A DNA stretch of 64,000 nt, from the NCBI GenBank assembly GCA_020284085.1, contig JACEVL010000337.1, forward strand, positions 32,501 through 96,500, written 5' to 3'. This document shows positions 34,401 to 44,892 of the stretch, in pieces. The translations under genes were made by a program, and so were the position numbers. Numbering within the stretch: position 1 is the stretch's first letter; each line of letters begins with the position of its first letter. Below the pieces are notes generated by a model, which ran no database searches, was not told the DNA's origin, and was given only the letters and a program-made list of their open reading frames with translations. Origin of the DNA: Aporrectodea caliginosa. Taxonomy: Eukaryota > Annelida > Clitellata > Crassiclitellata > Lumbricidae.

Positions 34401-35758
34401 TGATATTCAATCAGTAACCAATCTGAGCTTGATTATGTTTGCAGATGATACAAACATCTTTACAACTGGATATTGTCCTCTCCTGTTAGCTGCATCATTA
34501 AATGATAAATTGAAAGATATAAGTAATTGGTTCTCAGCGAATCTACTTTCTCTAAACTTAAAAAAACATGTTTTATGATATTTGCCAAAAAAAGTACTTG
34601 GATATTGATATCAATATTACTATAGATGGAGTACCTCTGACACAGGTGCATGAAATTAAATTTCTTGGTGTTGTACTTACTGATGACCTCAAATGGAGGA
34701 AGCATGCTGACATGGTAGTTAATAAAATATCTAAAATAGTGGGTATACTCTACAGGATTAACCATATCCTTGATCTCGACAAACTAAAACTACTATACCA
34801 CACCCTACTTGAACCGCATATGACATACTGCTGCTCTGTATGGTCGTCGCCACACAGAACCGGGAATTTAGACCGGATATTGAAACTTCAGAAAGCTGCT
34901 GTTAGAATAATCACCCACTCTTCTTACTTATCTCATTCCAATCCTTTATTCTGCACCTTAAGTATAATAAAAATTTATGAGTTATCGCATTTATCTAAAC
35001 TTGTGCTCATGTTCAAGTTTGTACATAATATGTTACCAAAACAATTCTCCAATTATTTCACAACAGTTGATAAAATTCACTCCCATAACACTCGGAGCTC
35101 ATCCAATTATGTGGTTCCTTATGCACGCACTGCATCCAGAGCGGGCAACCTCCAGGTCTTGGGATCTCGCTTGTGGAATTCACTGTCTGATGAACTTAAA
35201 GAAGAGAAATCTCTGTCCACATTTAAAAGAAAACTGAAAATAGGTTACCTACTAAAATACAGTGAAAACTCACTTTGTTAGAAATAATAGGTCGTTACTG
35301 AACAAACCATCTCTTTTTGTCTTGACCAACTTCGATGCACACATTCCTTAGTTATGTAGTAGTGTTATTCTAAATAGTGCCTTATTTAGTTTTATTTCAT
35401 TTCATTTGTGTTTTGTTCTATTTTATTTCTTTTGTCATAATTTTGTCATAATTTTGTCATAATCTTGTCATAAAATTTGTCTCTGTTTACTTTGGTTCTG
35501 ATTTATGTGCTCTATATCATGATGATAATGTTTCATGTATGAAATGTCCAATGTATAATACTAAAACTATTCGGACTCAGCTGCCTGTTAGTATAATTTA
35601 ATCTGGATCTGTGTGACACTAAACGTTGACTGAAATGAACCAGGTACTAGGGGCCAGGGTGATATAAGCTTTTAGCTTTTTCCTGGCTTCCTGTTGCACA
35701 GTGACTGAACTGTTTCTGTCATGATGTATATTGTTATCTGTTCTGTTGTCTGATGCAA

Positions 35759-35793
<35 letters not shown>

Positions 35794-38700
35794 ATTACTT
35801 ACCTACTTCTTCATACCATTTATTTTTATTAACGGTGGTCTGTGCGGTAGCACTTGGCCTTTAATCCTTCGATTGCGGGCTCCAGCCAGCTGAGGAAAAT
35901 CCCTGTAACGTTCCTGGACTAGTCATTTGTGCACCATGTCTCCGCTTCCAAGAAGTGGAATTTGTATATTGGTATCGGGGTCATCTTTGAAGTAAGCAGC
36001 AAGTCCTGCTACGTACAGCGCATCCCAGTGTCGATGATCAGAGGATTCGTCAATAATTGCCAGTTCATGGACCTACGAGGTGGAATTTATTTATTTATTA
36101 TTTATTATTTATTGCAACAGGAAACAGAATAGATGACAGTACACATCATGACAGAAAACAGATCAGTCACTGCGCAACAGGAAGCCAGGAAAAAGCTAAA
36201 AGCTTATACCACCCTGGTCCTAGTACCTGGTTAACATTTCAGTCAACGTTTAGTGTTACACAGATCCAGATTAAAATATACTAACAGGTAGCTGAGTCCG
36301 AATAGTTTTCACTATTGAATTGAGCACCCCTCCCCAATCCCAACATAATAAAAATAATCTTCGTTTATTATTTTCAAACTGACACACCTGACAATACGAT
36401 TAAAATTAGTAATATGAACGGATGATTACAAGTTATTACAGGAGTCGAATGTAACTGTTTGGCAGCCATGCAACGCTCCCATCACGTCCTACTGCTAATT
36501 TCACCAACGTCATCTGGCGAATGAAAGGCTGAGTCGACCATTGGGAGGGTAGCGGCAAGCGACCTCGCCTCCGTGCTGATCCTCTGCTCTTCGTGCCAGA
36601 GTGTTACAACTACCCTAGCCCCACCGCAATATTAGACCAGGAAGCTACTCATTCTATGGACTGTAACGAAATGCAAGGGAAACTGCATCTTAATAGAGAT
36701 ATTCTAAATTCCCCAACCTACAAATCGCGCCCTGCACCCACCTGTTACGAAGGAGTAGTTGGCCTGGAAGCCAGTGGAGCCGGATTCTGATCGGCTGACA
36801 AATGTGACGAGCATCTTGTTCGTGCTGCTCATTAGCCTCGGCGGAATCTTGCTGCCGCAATAAACGCCGATCATGTTGTACTTTCCCTGATGCTTCTCCA
36901 TCGTACTGACTGTTACCGTATCTACATTTTCGCAACTACAAACACGACCGACAAGCACAATCTTGAGAACTATTTCAACTGTAAAGTAAGTAAGTGAGTA
37001 TATCCTTTATTGCACCAATTGCTAACCGCATTTTTGGTTTACATTCTACACTGGCCTATAATCTCAAATGTTACATTTTAATTTCTAGTGTTTTTCAAAC
37101 TGTACAGTGTACAACAATGTTTTGGTCAAGAGTAAAGCATCCTAATAATAAATGTTTTACCGGCCAAACTGTCAGCAGCGGGTATAACTCTGTTATGAGC
37201 ACGAGGACGCATAGAGTATATAGCTGGTTTTTCCGGGGGTAATAGTCCATGTAGTACATGAGCAGGGTCGTTAATTATGGCCGAGAAGAGACGGGAGTCT
37301 GCGTACTGACATATCTGTTCGACGGTCATACTCCTCACAATTCTAAGAATAATAGGAAGTGACAACCGCAATTTTATGAATTCTTAAGAATTGTAACAAC
37401 TGACAACCAAAGTCTTGAGAGTATTAGCATCTGACAAACATCCTCTTAATTTAAGAATATCAACAGTACTGCTAACAGTTTGTGAAAAAAGGCTATTATC
37501 TGAAAACCATATTCTTATTAACAATATCAACTGACTGAACTGACTACGTACATCCAAGATCAATCTTAGATCAATCTAGGCAAAATACTCCTTCACAACA
37601 GGTGGATGCAGGAAGCGATTTGTATGTTGGGGATTTAGAATACACCAATTAAGATGCAGTTTCCCATGCAATTAATTGCAGTTCCTAGTAAAGTTCAATT
37701 TACTGATCAATTTAAGATAAATCTAAGATCAATTTGAGATCAATCTAATGTCTAATGTCAATTAAGGATCAATATCAACTTGCAGCCAAAATCTACGATC
37801 GCTATCAACTATAAAAACCGAACTTTAATTAATACTTTAAAATAATAATATCATGTGATACCAACACTCAAGCGATTCATTATCATGTGATAACCAAACT
37901 CGAAAACAAGTTATCAACTTGTAACAACATTCTTTAAAATACGGCTCAATGTATCTTTAATCTTCCCTAATTTTATTCATTTATTGTTATTCTAATTTAA
38001 TTGCATGAAATTGTTCAATCTTTACATAAAATTGCATTATATTACGCATATGTAGTGTAATTACTCGACATCACACTTAAACTGAGTCGGCGAGACCAGC
38101 TAATTCAAATCAAGTCCTCAAGACCAAGGTAGCATTATGGTAAAACCTGATGATGGAGATGGATTTGGCGCTATAAAAGCGGATACATGTATACGTAAAT
38201 AACATCACATCGCATCGCATGAAATCCGATCACATCACATCTCTTCCCATTGAATAACATTGCTCCGGTTTGCATTGCGTGCTGCCTGTGTTCTTGCATT
38301 AAGGCAATGAATTCAGAAGCGTATTGACGGTGCCGTCTTTGTACCGAAGGCACGCGCGGACGAAGGGCCGTCAGCGGTCGAAGGGGCTTCGTAGGGAAGC
38401 CCCTTCCTCATCCCTTACATCTCAGCCATAACAGGCGACGACCGTCTTAGAAGTCCTAGCAATGCCGACCGCGTCTCCATTACACGCGAATCGCTCGCCA
38501 GCGGCGCTCGCTTCTGGCCTATATACGAATATTTGTGGCCAGAAGGATCGCGGAAAGAAACTGTATAGTTACAGCAGGCTTCGAATTGCGCAGTAAGATG
38601 TGTAGGGAAATTTCCAGGAAGGAGTTCAGCCTTCGATTTGGAGAGGGAGATTTGTAGGGAAATTTCCAGGGAAGAGAGCAAATTTAGATTTGCAGAGAGA

Positions 38701-41700
38701 GATTTGTAGGGGAATTTATAGGGTACGATTTGTAGAATTGGAAAGCCCCTACTGATTTAGCGGAGCTTAAAGTAGGGGAGAGTTGCCTGAAATGGACCGT
38801 TGCCTTAATTGGACCGCAGCCGATTTACACCCTAGATACCCATTTAACCTCGTTTTCAACTGTTGTATTCGTGCGCAGTTGTATATTAATCGTTCCGTTG
38901 CATGCAGTTTTGCGGAATTCTAAACATTTATTAAAGTACGGTTAAAACTCTATTTCGTGTAGTTTTGATCTATTTTTAGACGTACCTGACAACGAGGGTA
39001 TACATTTTATGGAAGCTTTTAAAAATGCTTTCTTGTTTTTTTTACTTATAGTCAGGTTTCATGTTTCAGCGACAACAAGAGATATTACGCTAAGGCTGAT
39101 GCGTGTTGAACTATCGCAGTCTAAGTAGAAGTAGTACGTGTTGCCTGAAATGGACCACATTAAGTGTCCTGAATTGGACCATTAATTTGGGCGTGGTCCA
39201 TTTAAGGAAACCGGCACTTGCAATGTTATAGTGTGATTCTATAACTAATAATTATAAGTTCCATTGGCTTCTATTATGTCGAACAACAGCTACCATGTAT
39301 ACAGGTTCAGATGAAGACTGATAGGACGAGGGAATCTGGGAATGTGCAAAGACAAAATATATAAGCCATGAGTAACTTCTACACTACAGCATGCCCTCAG
39401 TCATGTGTGTAATTCTAATTCTAACTATTAAGTGTCAAGTGTTAGACTCAAACAGTATTAACTGAGCATTAATAAACGACTTTAATTAATGATTAAGTTG
39501 TAGTTAACTAGTCTATATTTAACTATAGTCTATATTTAACTAGTGATTCTGACAATGAACTCCAAATTAGTTTACTGGCAGTGTTTATGCTAGTCATGTA
39601 TGAAGTTGATTTCTACTACTTTTATAGTATTTTGGCATTTAGCTAGATACGCTTCTAATTGCATGCTTTTACACATCAAGTGTTTTTAAACGTTTTCAGT
39701 GTTTTTTGTTGCAAATTATCTTTAAAAACGTCTTTAAAATAATATGTCCCATTCAGGGCAACTGGTCCAGTCAAGGACACCATGTGGTCCATTTAAGGAA
39801 ACAGGTTGCCTTGATTGGACCGAAATACAGCTCAAGATATTTTAGTTATTTTTCATAAATGCATGAATACTATCTGTCCTTTGCTTATTAACAACGTACT
39901 TGACTAATCAGCCCATCATATGTCATAATTTTCTTTGAGAAATTCGGTAGCAGTTATTCAGAAAACCTCAGTTTGCCTTAAGTGGTCCATTCATGGCAAC
40001 TCTCCCCTATCGGGGGCTGAAGGACATAGGGCGTAAGTTTGCTGGCGTCGTGAGTGTCGGCTAGGGTCAGGTTAGGCTTCCTGACTGTCGGTGAGGGTCA
40101 GGGTTAGGGTTAGTGTTGTCATTAGAAAACCTGGTACCGTCCGGCGTCTACGCAGCTTCCCAAAGATACTGTATAATCCTTCATCCCACTATAATAAAAA
40201 TTATAAGTTTGCCCTGATTTAAAATATCACTCCTTACACTAGCAAATAATTATTATTATAGAAATCACTGGATTAGTTTGGATTAGATTAGATTAGATTA
40301 GATTAGATCAGAGCAATAGGCACGGTATAAGCACGCAAGCATATGATTGAAGAGTTTGTGTGTTCCTGTCCAAATAGAAACCAAACAGGCAAAATATATG
40401 GATGTGACCAACGGCCTACATCGCCTCGCTATAATTCTAAATCACCATCCACCATCGGGACTTTTGCGTTTTGGCCTACATTCGACCCGACCATTGACGC
40501 ACGGAATTTCCCCGTTGTGGCCCGTTTAATCCAGCAAAACATCGCCTACAATTACACAAGGGTGCTGTCGCCCACTTGCCAGTTCGCTGGCGTGTTTAAA
40601 AGCCTCAGGGGTTGTTTTGGTCATTCCAAATGGCTCAGAATTAAACACTCCACGCCTATAGGCGATGGCAAATGAACCATGTAGGACAGTTTACTGAATA
40701 GACCTACTTTTATCAGGCACTTTTCACTCGAAGTTTTCCTTATAAGATCGAATGAATGAATGAATGAATGAATGAATGAATGAATGAATGAATGAATGAA
40801 TGAATGAATGAATGAATGAATGAATGAATGAATGAATGAATGCCCCCTGCTAGAGAAAGCGCTCGAGTCCCGCGTAGCGGGCGAGTGCAGGGTTCTGTAA
40901 ACGAGTTAGAAAATCAATGACACTCGCATGATAATGATCATAGAGTGATCATGGTGATGACAATGATAATGATAATAATATTGTATTTATAATGATAATG
41001 ACGACGACAACGTCAACGATATCGATAACAATAATGGCGTTGATTGTCACTATCGTCGTCATTATCATCGTCAGTCGTTCCAGAAAGAAGTTCCAATAGT
41101 GTTTATTGTAATTCTAAAATGGTAGAGAGTAGTTTTAAGATATACTTATTTATATTATAATTATAATCTAATAGCCTCCCTTACGCCTTTATGAAAATGC
41201 CCAAGAAGGCAATCGAAATTCGCACCAAGGCGCCCCATATGAAATCGCGATAAACAATCATTATCCATGTTGAAATCCGGTAGATCAAAGTAATCAAAAG
41301 CCAGACTGCCGTCGGTCAGCAAGTCAATTGAAATAGATGTCTTAAATTTAGACTCAATGACGCCTACAGATTGGCGGAACGAACTGGGTTGGCTAGAGAA
41401 TTCCAAGGCTTTGGACCAGCAATTTAGTTTGTGTAGATAGCATTTTTAACCATAGCCATAACCATGAATTTTATTGCTTCTTGTAACAGAAAATAACACA
41501 ACAGTCAAGTTCAAGACATTCGTTGATAGACAGGAAGCAATGACAGAGAGACCCTTAATAATAGCAACTGGCTATAAAATATAATTACCAAGAGTATATG
41601 GTCCTAACTAGTTAACTAAAAATCACAATTGAAACACATTAAGTGTCTGCACATGCACAATGAGCCTAAAGGCACACAATATATGCCCATAATAATATAT

Positions 41701-44700
41701 GCACACTAGGAAGATGTAAGAAAGGAAATAAGAGAGAGTCAGGGATCAACATCTATAAGTGGCTGAAAGCGTAGATAGTAGTTCAAGAAAGCAATGGCGA
41801 GTAGTTCTGAACACGTATAGAGTACTTCTAGACTCGCAGAGTATTTCTAAAAGCCTAGTAAGTAGACCTAAAAGCTTCTTAAGAGCTTAGATTTGGAACA
41901 TGGATGCCCAAATAAAGCCGACGGAAAACCTGCAGCAAATTCTTTCTATTTTGCGTTGCCCATCATTCCAGGTCATGCATTGGCGAATGAAAACAAAATT
42001 CTGTTACAAGAATTTCGGAAACGTCTGTTGCATACAGCGTCTCACGCACTTCGCATCCAACACCCGCGTATATCAATCAATCATCTTTTCAATCAATCCT
42101 TATTTATTGATTCCAGAAAATGCAACATATCAAATTTAACATTTACACGCTCTTTACACTGTTACATTATCTCTGAAGTGTAGGCCTAAGACCCTAAGTG
42201 TAAGTTTAGCCTCTAATGCATCATTTGGCATTCACCTATACAACAAGCTAGCCTATAATGCTATGCATTGTCAAATCAAAATAAATAGATGGAGAGGACT
42301 ACGTTGGCCGGGTTCTAGGTATTTGATTGGCCGCAAGAGTAGTCCTAAAAACGTCAAGATCCCCTAACTAGGGACACCTATAATATCATTTTCAAAGTCT
42401 TATTATGACACCTGCAAAGCCATGACACCTGTCTCTATTTAGACTGGAGAGCAAAGCTAACAATCGCGTAGATAGTCGGGGGCGTCAATTCTATAGATGG
42501 AGAGGAGTACGTTGGCCGGGTTCTAGGTGTGTGCTGTAGCCTAGCAACGTAGACTTCTCCAACTGTTCGAGCACTATAATTGACCTGTAACCTCTAATGA
42601 GTTTCTCTTGAAGTGGCGCTACACAAATTTCCAATTGCGATTGAGTTACATTACAGCTGGGTAACTTGTCCTTTTCGGATTACTAATCCAGATGTGTCAT
42701 TTCAAATGAAACTGAGCGTATAAGGCGCTATATAAATTGATATATGCATACATTCGGTACATACATAAACACATACATACATACATACATACATACATAC
42801 ATACATACATACATACATACATACATACATGCATGCATACATACATACATACATACATACATACATACATACATACATACATACATACATACATACATAC
42901 ATACATACATACATACATACATACATACATACATACATACACACATACATAATATGTACATATATATGCATGCATACACACACATACGCCGCAGCCTGGC
43001 CGCCAAGGCATTCTGATGTTGACTATGATTCCAAATGAAACAACCTTCGATTGATGCATGACCACAATAGCACTACGCTTCCTTAGCAATTCGTTATTTA
43101 CTTGAGTTAATCTTGTTGACACATTGTTTTGTCTTTGAGCTTTTATCACGTTCCGACAATCGTATACCGACGAACGGACAGACTGTAACCATATCGTCCA
43201 GCGACCAAACCCAGTCCTTCGTGTACACTCAATTACGACTCGATTGCCTTCACGGGCCTTGTAAATGAACCACAATTACGCTCGTCGGTGGCAAGCGCAG
43301 GCGACGACACGGGCAAAGGCAACTCGAGGAAGAAGTCTTAATTCAAGTCATGCCTTCGCAGATCGTAAGAGAGTCCGAGGTAGTCGAGTGGTAAGCGTGC
43401 TGGACTGTTAAACGAGAGATCGGGATTCAAATCCCCGGAAAGAGAGAATTATATTTAGAGATTTATGCTCCACCCTAGCCAACTCAGCTGCAATCAGTGT
43501 AGGCCTATTGTCGGTGGAACGATGACTAAACGTTAAACGAGAGGTCGGGGTTCAAATCCCGCCAAGGCGTAAAATTATTTAGAGAGTTCTGCTCCACACT
43601 ATAGCCAACTCAATTACAATCAGTGTATTGTCGGTGGAAAGATAAGACTGCGATAGAGAGGACTGGCCACCCACTCGTCCTCATGTGCCGAAGTCATGAA
43701 AATGAAGTCGCTAACATTTCATACCCCATGGCAATGGGCGTATTTAGGGGTTTACGGGTTCAAAAACCACCCCCCCTCCCCCAATACAAATTGCCGAAAA
43801 ATATTTCGAAACTGACCCCAAAATCTCCGACCATAATATCCTATCATCCAATGGAAACCCCCAAATGGAACACCCGACACTGTTGCTTGGCTACGCCCTT
43901 GCCAATGGCTGTCTCTCAGGCTAGCTTAATGGGCTGCTCTTCCTTTTCCATTCTCCCTCCTCTGACCGCAACAAACAAACCTGGGAAAAATACTCTTGAC
44001 GCTGAATTTATTCGGCTGTGTCTGCAATGAGACAGACTCTCTGCCACTTGGAATTAATAAGTTCCGTCCGTCCATTAAGTCTGAGTTTCGCCTTTTACCC
44101 GAAACGGAAGAAACCCGAAACGGAAGTAATTCACAGGGGATGAATCCTGCGGAAGCGATGTGGTGACGGAGCCAAAAAAATCGTTGCTACGTGTAGAATA
44201 TGTTAATCCAGTTCGACAGAAGTTATGTGAAATATGCAGAATTCCAGATAGACAGATTGATAGACAAAGATAGAGACAGAGACAGAGATTGAGATAGAAA
44301 TAATAAAGGTGACTTACTTACTAACTTACTTGGATATATAGATAGATAGATAGACCAGCAGACAGACAGACAGACAGACAGACAGATAGATACATCCATA
44401 TACTAACACATATACATGCATACATATTGTATTGTATTGTATTGTATTGTATTTGAACACTTGTTATAGCGCCCCTACCAGATTTCCCATTCAGAGGCGC
44501 TCCCGACTACTGCGCGAACGCTGAATCGGAGTTTCACGCCGAAGCGCATGAGCAATTGCGAGTGAAGGACTTGCCCAGGGTCCCTACGCGGCGGCTTTGA
44601 CGTACATGTACATATACATACACACACGTACATGTATGAATGTGCACATACTCGAACAGTTTCTGACCTGACCCAATTCCGTTGACCCCACCCACTCACC

Positions 44701-44892
44701 CGTGAGGTTCGCTGGCATCGCCGGTCAGATAGCTGAGTTCGACGGTGGTGAATACGAGCTGGATCCTCTCCCTCGATTCGCCCTGGAATCGAAACCGACA
44801 GACTATGCCACTCGGGTACGTGTGAGGGAAAGACGGCGACGATATGACTCCGGATTTGTGACGGCTGCTCCCAATCTCCCGATCACAACCCC
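28870..44892 (-). CDS. Two-CUB-domain protein (SOL-1/NETO-like), partial
   Basis: Four exons on the - strand, in order 44892-44700, 36935-36742, 31176-31005 and 29117-28870. The phases fit at every join (1-2, 2-1, 1-2, 2-1), giving 269 codons. Each CUB is split at the same place, before its third cysteine. CUB1 starts GCDREIGSSRHKSGVISSP and ends GFQANYSFVT. CUB2 starts DCRFIFRSERFSNGSFTSP and ends FGFDAFYQFKTQR. Each has four cysteines, so two disulphides per domain; CUB2 has YCVA instead of YCG. From memory the text resembles invertebrate SOL-1-type ('suppressor of lurcher') CUB proteins, auxiliary subunits of glutamate receptors, but this was not searched. Signal peptide and C-terminus are not found. 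Confidence 0.88.
29285..29602. repeat. TCTG/TC pyrimidine array
   Basis: About 300 bp of CTGTCTCT-type repeats. Open frames over it are Leu/Ser/Val/Cys strings. Confidence 0.95.
29610..30230. other. Unclassified; GC-rich patch 29990-30230
   Basis: The second half is clearly richer in G+C than its surroundings and open on both strands (29995-30360 +, 29993-30394 -), without recognisable motifs. It could be part of a repeat. An (AT)n run follows at 30231-30271. Confidence 0.35.
30890..30990. mobile_element. SINE tail fragment
   Basis: GCATCATCGATGGATCCTTG, TGTATTAAACACAGGCGC and AATAGAAGTTAC, shared in degraded form with 22645-22700 and with the CGCCATCGATTTATGC part of the tRNA-derived SINE at 32735-32905. 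Confidence 0.45.
31005..31176 (-). CDS. CUB2 exon a
   Basis: Donor CCAA|GTAAGG; acceptor TCTGAAG with a weak pyrimidine tract. It encodes CRFIFRSERFSNGSFTSPNY, PGLYPRNTACQYRFYG and IFITFRYFDVEGIPP. It joins CUB1 exon b as YSFVT-D-CRFIF. A plus-strand frame over the same bases (30974-31213) is a shadow. Confidence 0.9.
31350..31441. repeat. (GAT)n microsatellite
   Basis: About 30 perfect copies followed by AAT-rich units to 31495, upstream (on the - strand) of CUB2 exon a. Confidence 0.97.
31977..32147 (+). CDS. Open segment, unrecognised, possibly an exon
   Basis: On the + strand, after ATTCACAG, LEERLFREPQSFRQTVKLHD, GGNLFDCKQHVMELECRMDG and KSFAVTADKLKA are open and end near a donor-like GCT|GTAAGA. 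The opposite strand is open over the same span (31855-32163), so strand and reality are unsettled. It lies inside the CUB gene's intron. Confidence 0.2.
32735..32905 (-). mobile_element. tRNA-derived SINE (Thr-like), fuller copy
   Basis: On the - strand: AACCAATTGGTTAGAGCGC (A box), TACGGGTTCGATCCTC (B box), then a body with CTCAGCGCCATCGATTTATG. It links the tRNA-like head to the CCATCGATT tail seen alone elsewhere. Confidence 0.75.
33060..33477 (+). mobile_element. LINE 3' fragment with CTTA tail
   Basis: Reads PRVDAFAKRTFTMRMLYS near 33270-33320, the same C-terminal block as the - strand fragments at 37126-37371 and about 17980-18100. A 3' UTR follows with AAATAAAGATACTCG, then an imperfect (CTTA)n tail to 33477. 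Confidence 0.7.
33538..34578 (+). pseudogene. Reverse transcriptase (CR1/jockey-like), first open part
   Basis: 346 codons. Visible are NYRPISILSPFAKLLEKIIY, DTQYGFRKNLSTELALL, FLDLSKAFDTVNHAILL, CGVPQGSVLGPLLFLLYVND and LIMFADDTNIF, which are RT motifs 1-5 with the catalytic Asp pair in FADD. It follows a frameshifted start (NSLHKVWQTINTIIGK at 33495-33542). The frame is lost at a seven-A run, 34560-34566. Confidence 0.95.
34568..35281 (+). pseudogene. Reverse transcriptase C-terminal part
   Basis: In register from about 34590. It reads EIKFLGVVLTDDLKWRKHAD, LLYHTLLEPHMTYCCSVW, LQKAAVRIIT and GSRLWNSLSDELKEEKS, the thumb and C-terminal region usual in CR1/jockey-type LINEs. Separated from the preceding frame by two indels in A-runs (34560-34566 and 34587-34593). 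Confidence 0.92.
36095..36310 (-). mobile_element. LINE 3' UTR copy, inverted
   Basis: Reverse complement of the 35560-35770 segment (for example AAGCTAAAAGCTTATA, GTTAACATTTCAGTCAACGT). It begins with TTTATTTATTATTTATTATT, the complement of the tail. Confidence 0.85.
36400..36610 (-). mobile_element. Repeat family C (SINE-like), copy 1
   Basis: Shares GAACGGATGATTACAAGTTA, TTACAGGAGTCGAAT and CATCACGTCCTAC, plus a tRNA-like region, with 63480-63745. On the - strand the far end has A-box-like sequence, better kept in the second copy. Confidence 0.65.
36742..36935 (-). CDS. CUB1 exon b
   Basis: Acceptor GTTTGTAG, donor ACAG|GTGGGT. It encodes CENVDTVTVSTMEKHQGKYN, GVYCGSKIPPRLMSS, LVTFVSRSESGSTGFQANYS. 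This is the second CUB half with YCG...P and the final GF.a.Y motif. It joins 44700 with GG+T making Gly. Confidence 0.9.
36975..37375 (-). mobile_element. LINE 3' fragment, inverted
   Basis: - strand reads SRLFSAIINDPAHVLHGLLP, then YSMRPRAHNRVIPAADSLAG and FIIRMLYS, then a 3' UTR with CAATAAAGGATATACTC and a (CTTA)n tail (CTTACTTACTTTAC). It is homologous to the C-terminus of the LINE in cyclase intron 15. Confidence 0.8.
37376..38330. other. CUB gene intron, no feature recognised
   Basis: AT-rich sequence with loosely repeated 'aagatcaatct' and 'atcaactg' words at 37540-37800. No exon or known repeat supported. Confidence 0.45.
38331..38772. other. Unclassified, GC-richer stretch
   Basis: A 34-bp stretch near 38371-38405 folds back (GGGGCTTC...GAAGCCCC). 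Three copies of GATTTGTAGGG(A/G)AATTT follow at 38640-38720. The antisense frame 38415-38681 has no family signature. Confidence 0.35.
38775..40007. mobile_element. TIR transposon, ~1.23 kb, non-coding
   Basis: Inverted ends GGGGAGAGTTGCC...GGCAACTCTCCCC, each bordered by TA (38773-38774, 40008-40009). A motif TTGCCTxAAxTGGACC or its complement recurs at least eight times, near both ends and also inside. No open frame of note, so non-autonomous. Superfamily not assigned. Confidence 0.85.
40020..40740. other. CUB gene intron, no supported gene
   Basis: Includes a short GGGTTAGGGTTAG run near 40100 and a (GATTA)n run at 40275-40310 like a SINE tail. The open frame 40343-40675 overlaps another open frame and shows no motif. 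Confidence 0.4.
40751..40841. repeat. (GAAT)n microsatellite
   Basis: About 22 perfect copies following TTTTCCTTATAAGATC. Confidence 0.97.
41100..41450 (-). mobile_element. Degenerate LINE 3' fragment
   Basis: - strand, frameshifted, reads AGPKPWNSLANPVRSANL near 41390-41440, the 'GpklWNsLp..iR....l' signature of LINE C-termini. An AATAAA lies about 60 bp beyond the end of the open frame 41161-41406. Confidence 0.45.
41450..42280. other. No feature recognised
   Basis: Two overlapping short + frames at 41893-42183, neither with a motif. Confidence 0.35.
42284..42525. repeat. Direct repeat pair, ~38 bp
   Basis: TAGATGGAGAGGACTACGTT and GGCCGGGTTCTAGGT at about 42287 recur almost exactly near 42492 (GAGGAGTACGTTGGCCGGG). 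Confidence 0.8.
42590..42945. repeat. Retroelement 3' end plus (CATA)n array
   Basis: TCTTGAAGTGGCGCTACAC and, at 42722, AAGGCGCTATATAAATTGAT precede about 180 bp of near-perfect CATA repeats (42768-42945). Poly-(MYVC) and (HTYI) frames are artefacts. Confidence 0.9.
43375..43720 (+). mobile_element. tRNA-derived SINE, dimeric
   Basis: First unit: GTAGTCGAGTGGTAAGCG (A box) and GGGATTCAAATCCC (B box). A second partial head, GGGGTTCAAATCCCGCC, comes about 105 bp later, each followed by the same body (AGCCAACTCA, CAATCAGTGTA, TTGTCGGTGGAA). Confidence 0.75.
44425..44600 (-). mobile_element. LINE 3' end, inverted, (TACAA)n tail
   Basis: ATTGTATTGTATTGTATTTG then ATAGCGCCCCTACCAGATT and GAGGCGCTCCCGACTA. 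A near-identical copy is at 51108-51192. Read on the - strand it ends in the usual GGGGCGCTATA-type 3' end. Confidence 0.8.
44700..44892 (-). CDS. CUB1 exon a
   Basis: Acceptor TCTGCCTTAG, donor GG|GTGAGT. It encodes SGVISSPSFPHTYPSG, VCRFRFQGESRERIQLVFT and GDASEPHG: the first beta-strands of a CUB domain with the SP.fP..YP...C signature. It begins in phase 1. Confidence 0.9.

Larger units (their letters stand above)
33478..35790 (+). mobile_element. Non-LTR retrotransposon, 5'-truncated, 2.3 kb
   Basis: Begins directly after the (CTTA)n tail of another LINE and ends in (AAAT)n at 35755-35790. The endonuclease is absent. The body encodes most of a reverse transcriptase and its C-terminal region. 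The 3' UTR is shared with copies at 4830-5066 (+) and 36095-36310 (-). It sits in the CUB gene's intron on the opposite strand. Confidence 0.93.

Noticed and set aside
40075..40115. Telomere-like GGGTTAGGGTTAG
   Set aside because: Only about two units, inside ordinary intron sequence.
40343..40675. 110-codon open frame
   Set aside because: Overlapped by another frame, no motif, no splice context.
42737..43038. Possible CRISPR-like regular array
   Set aside because: Uniform CATA tetranucleotides without spacers: a microsatellite.
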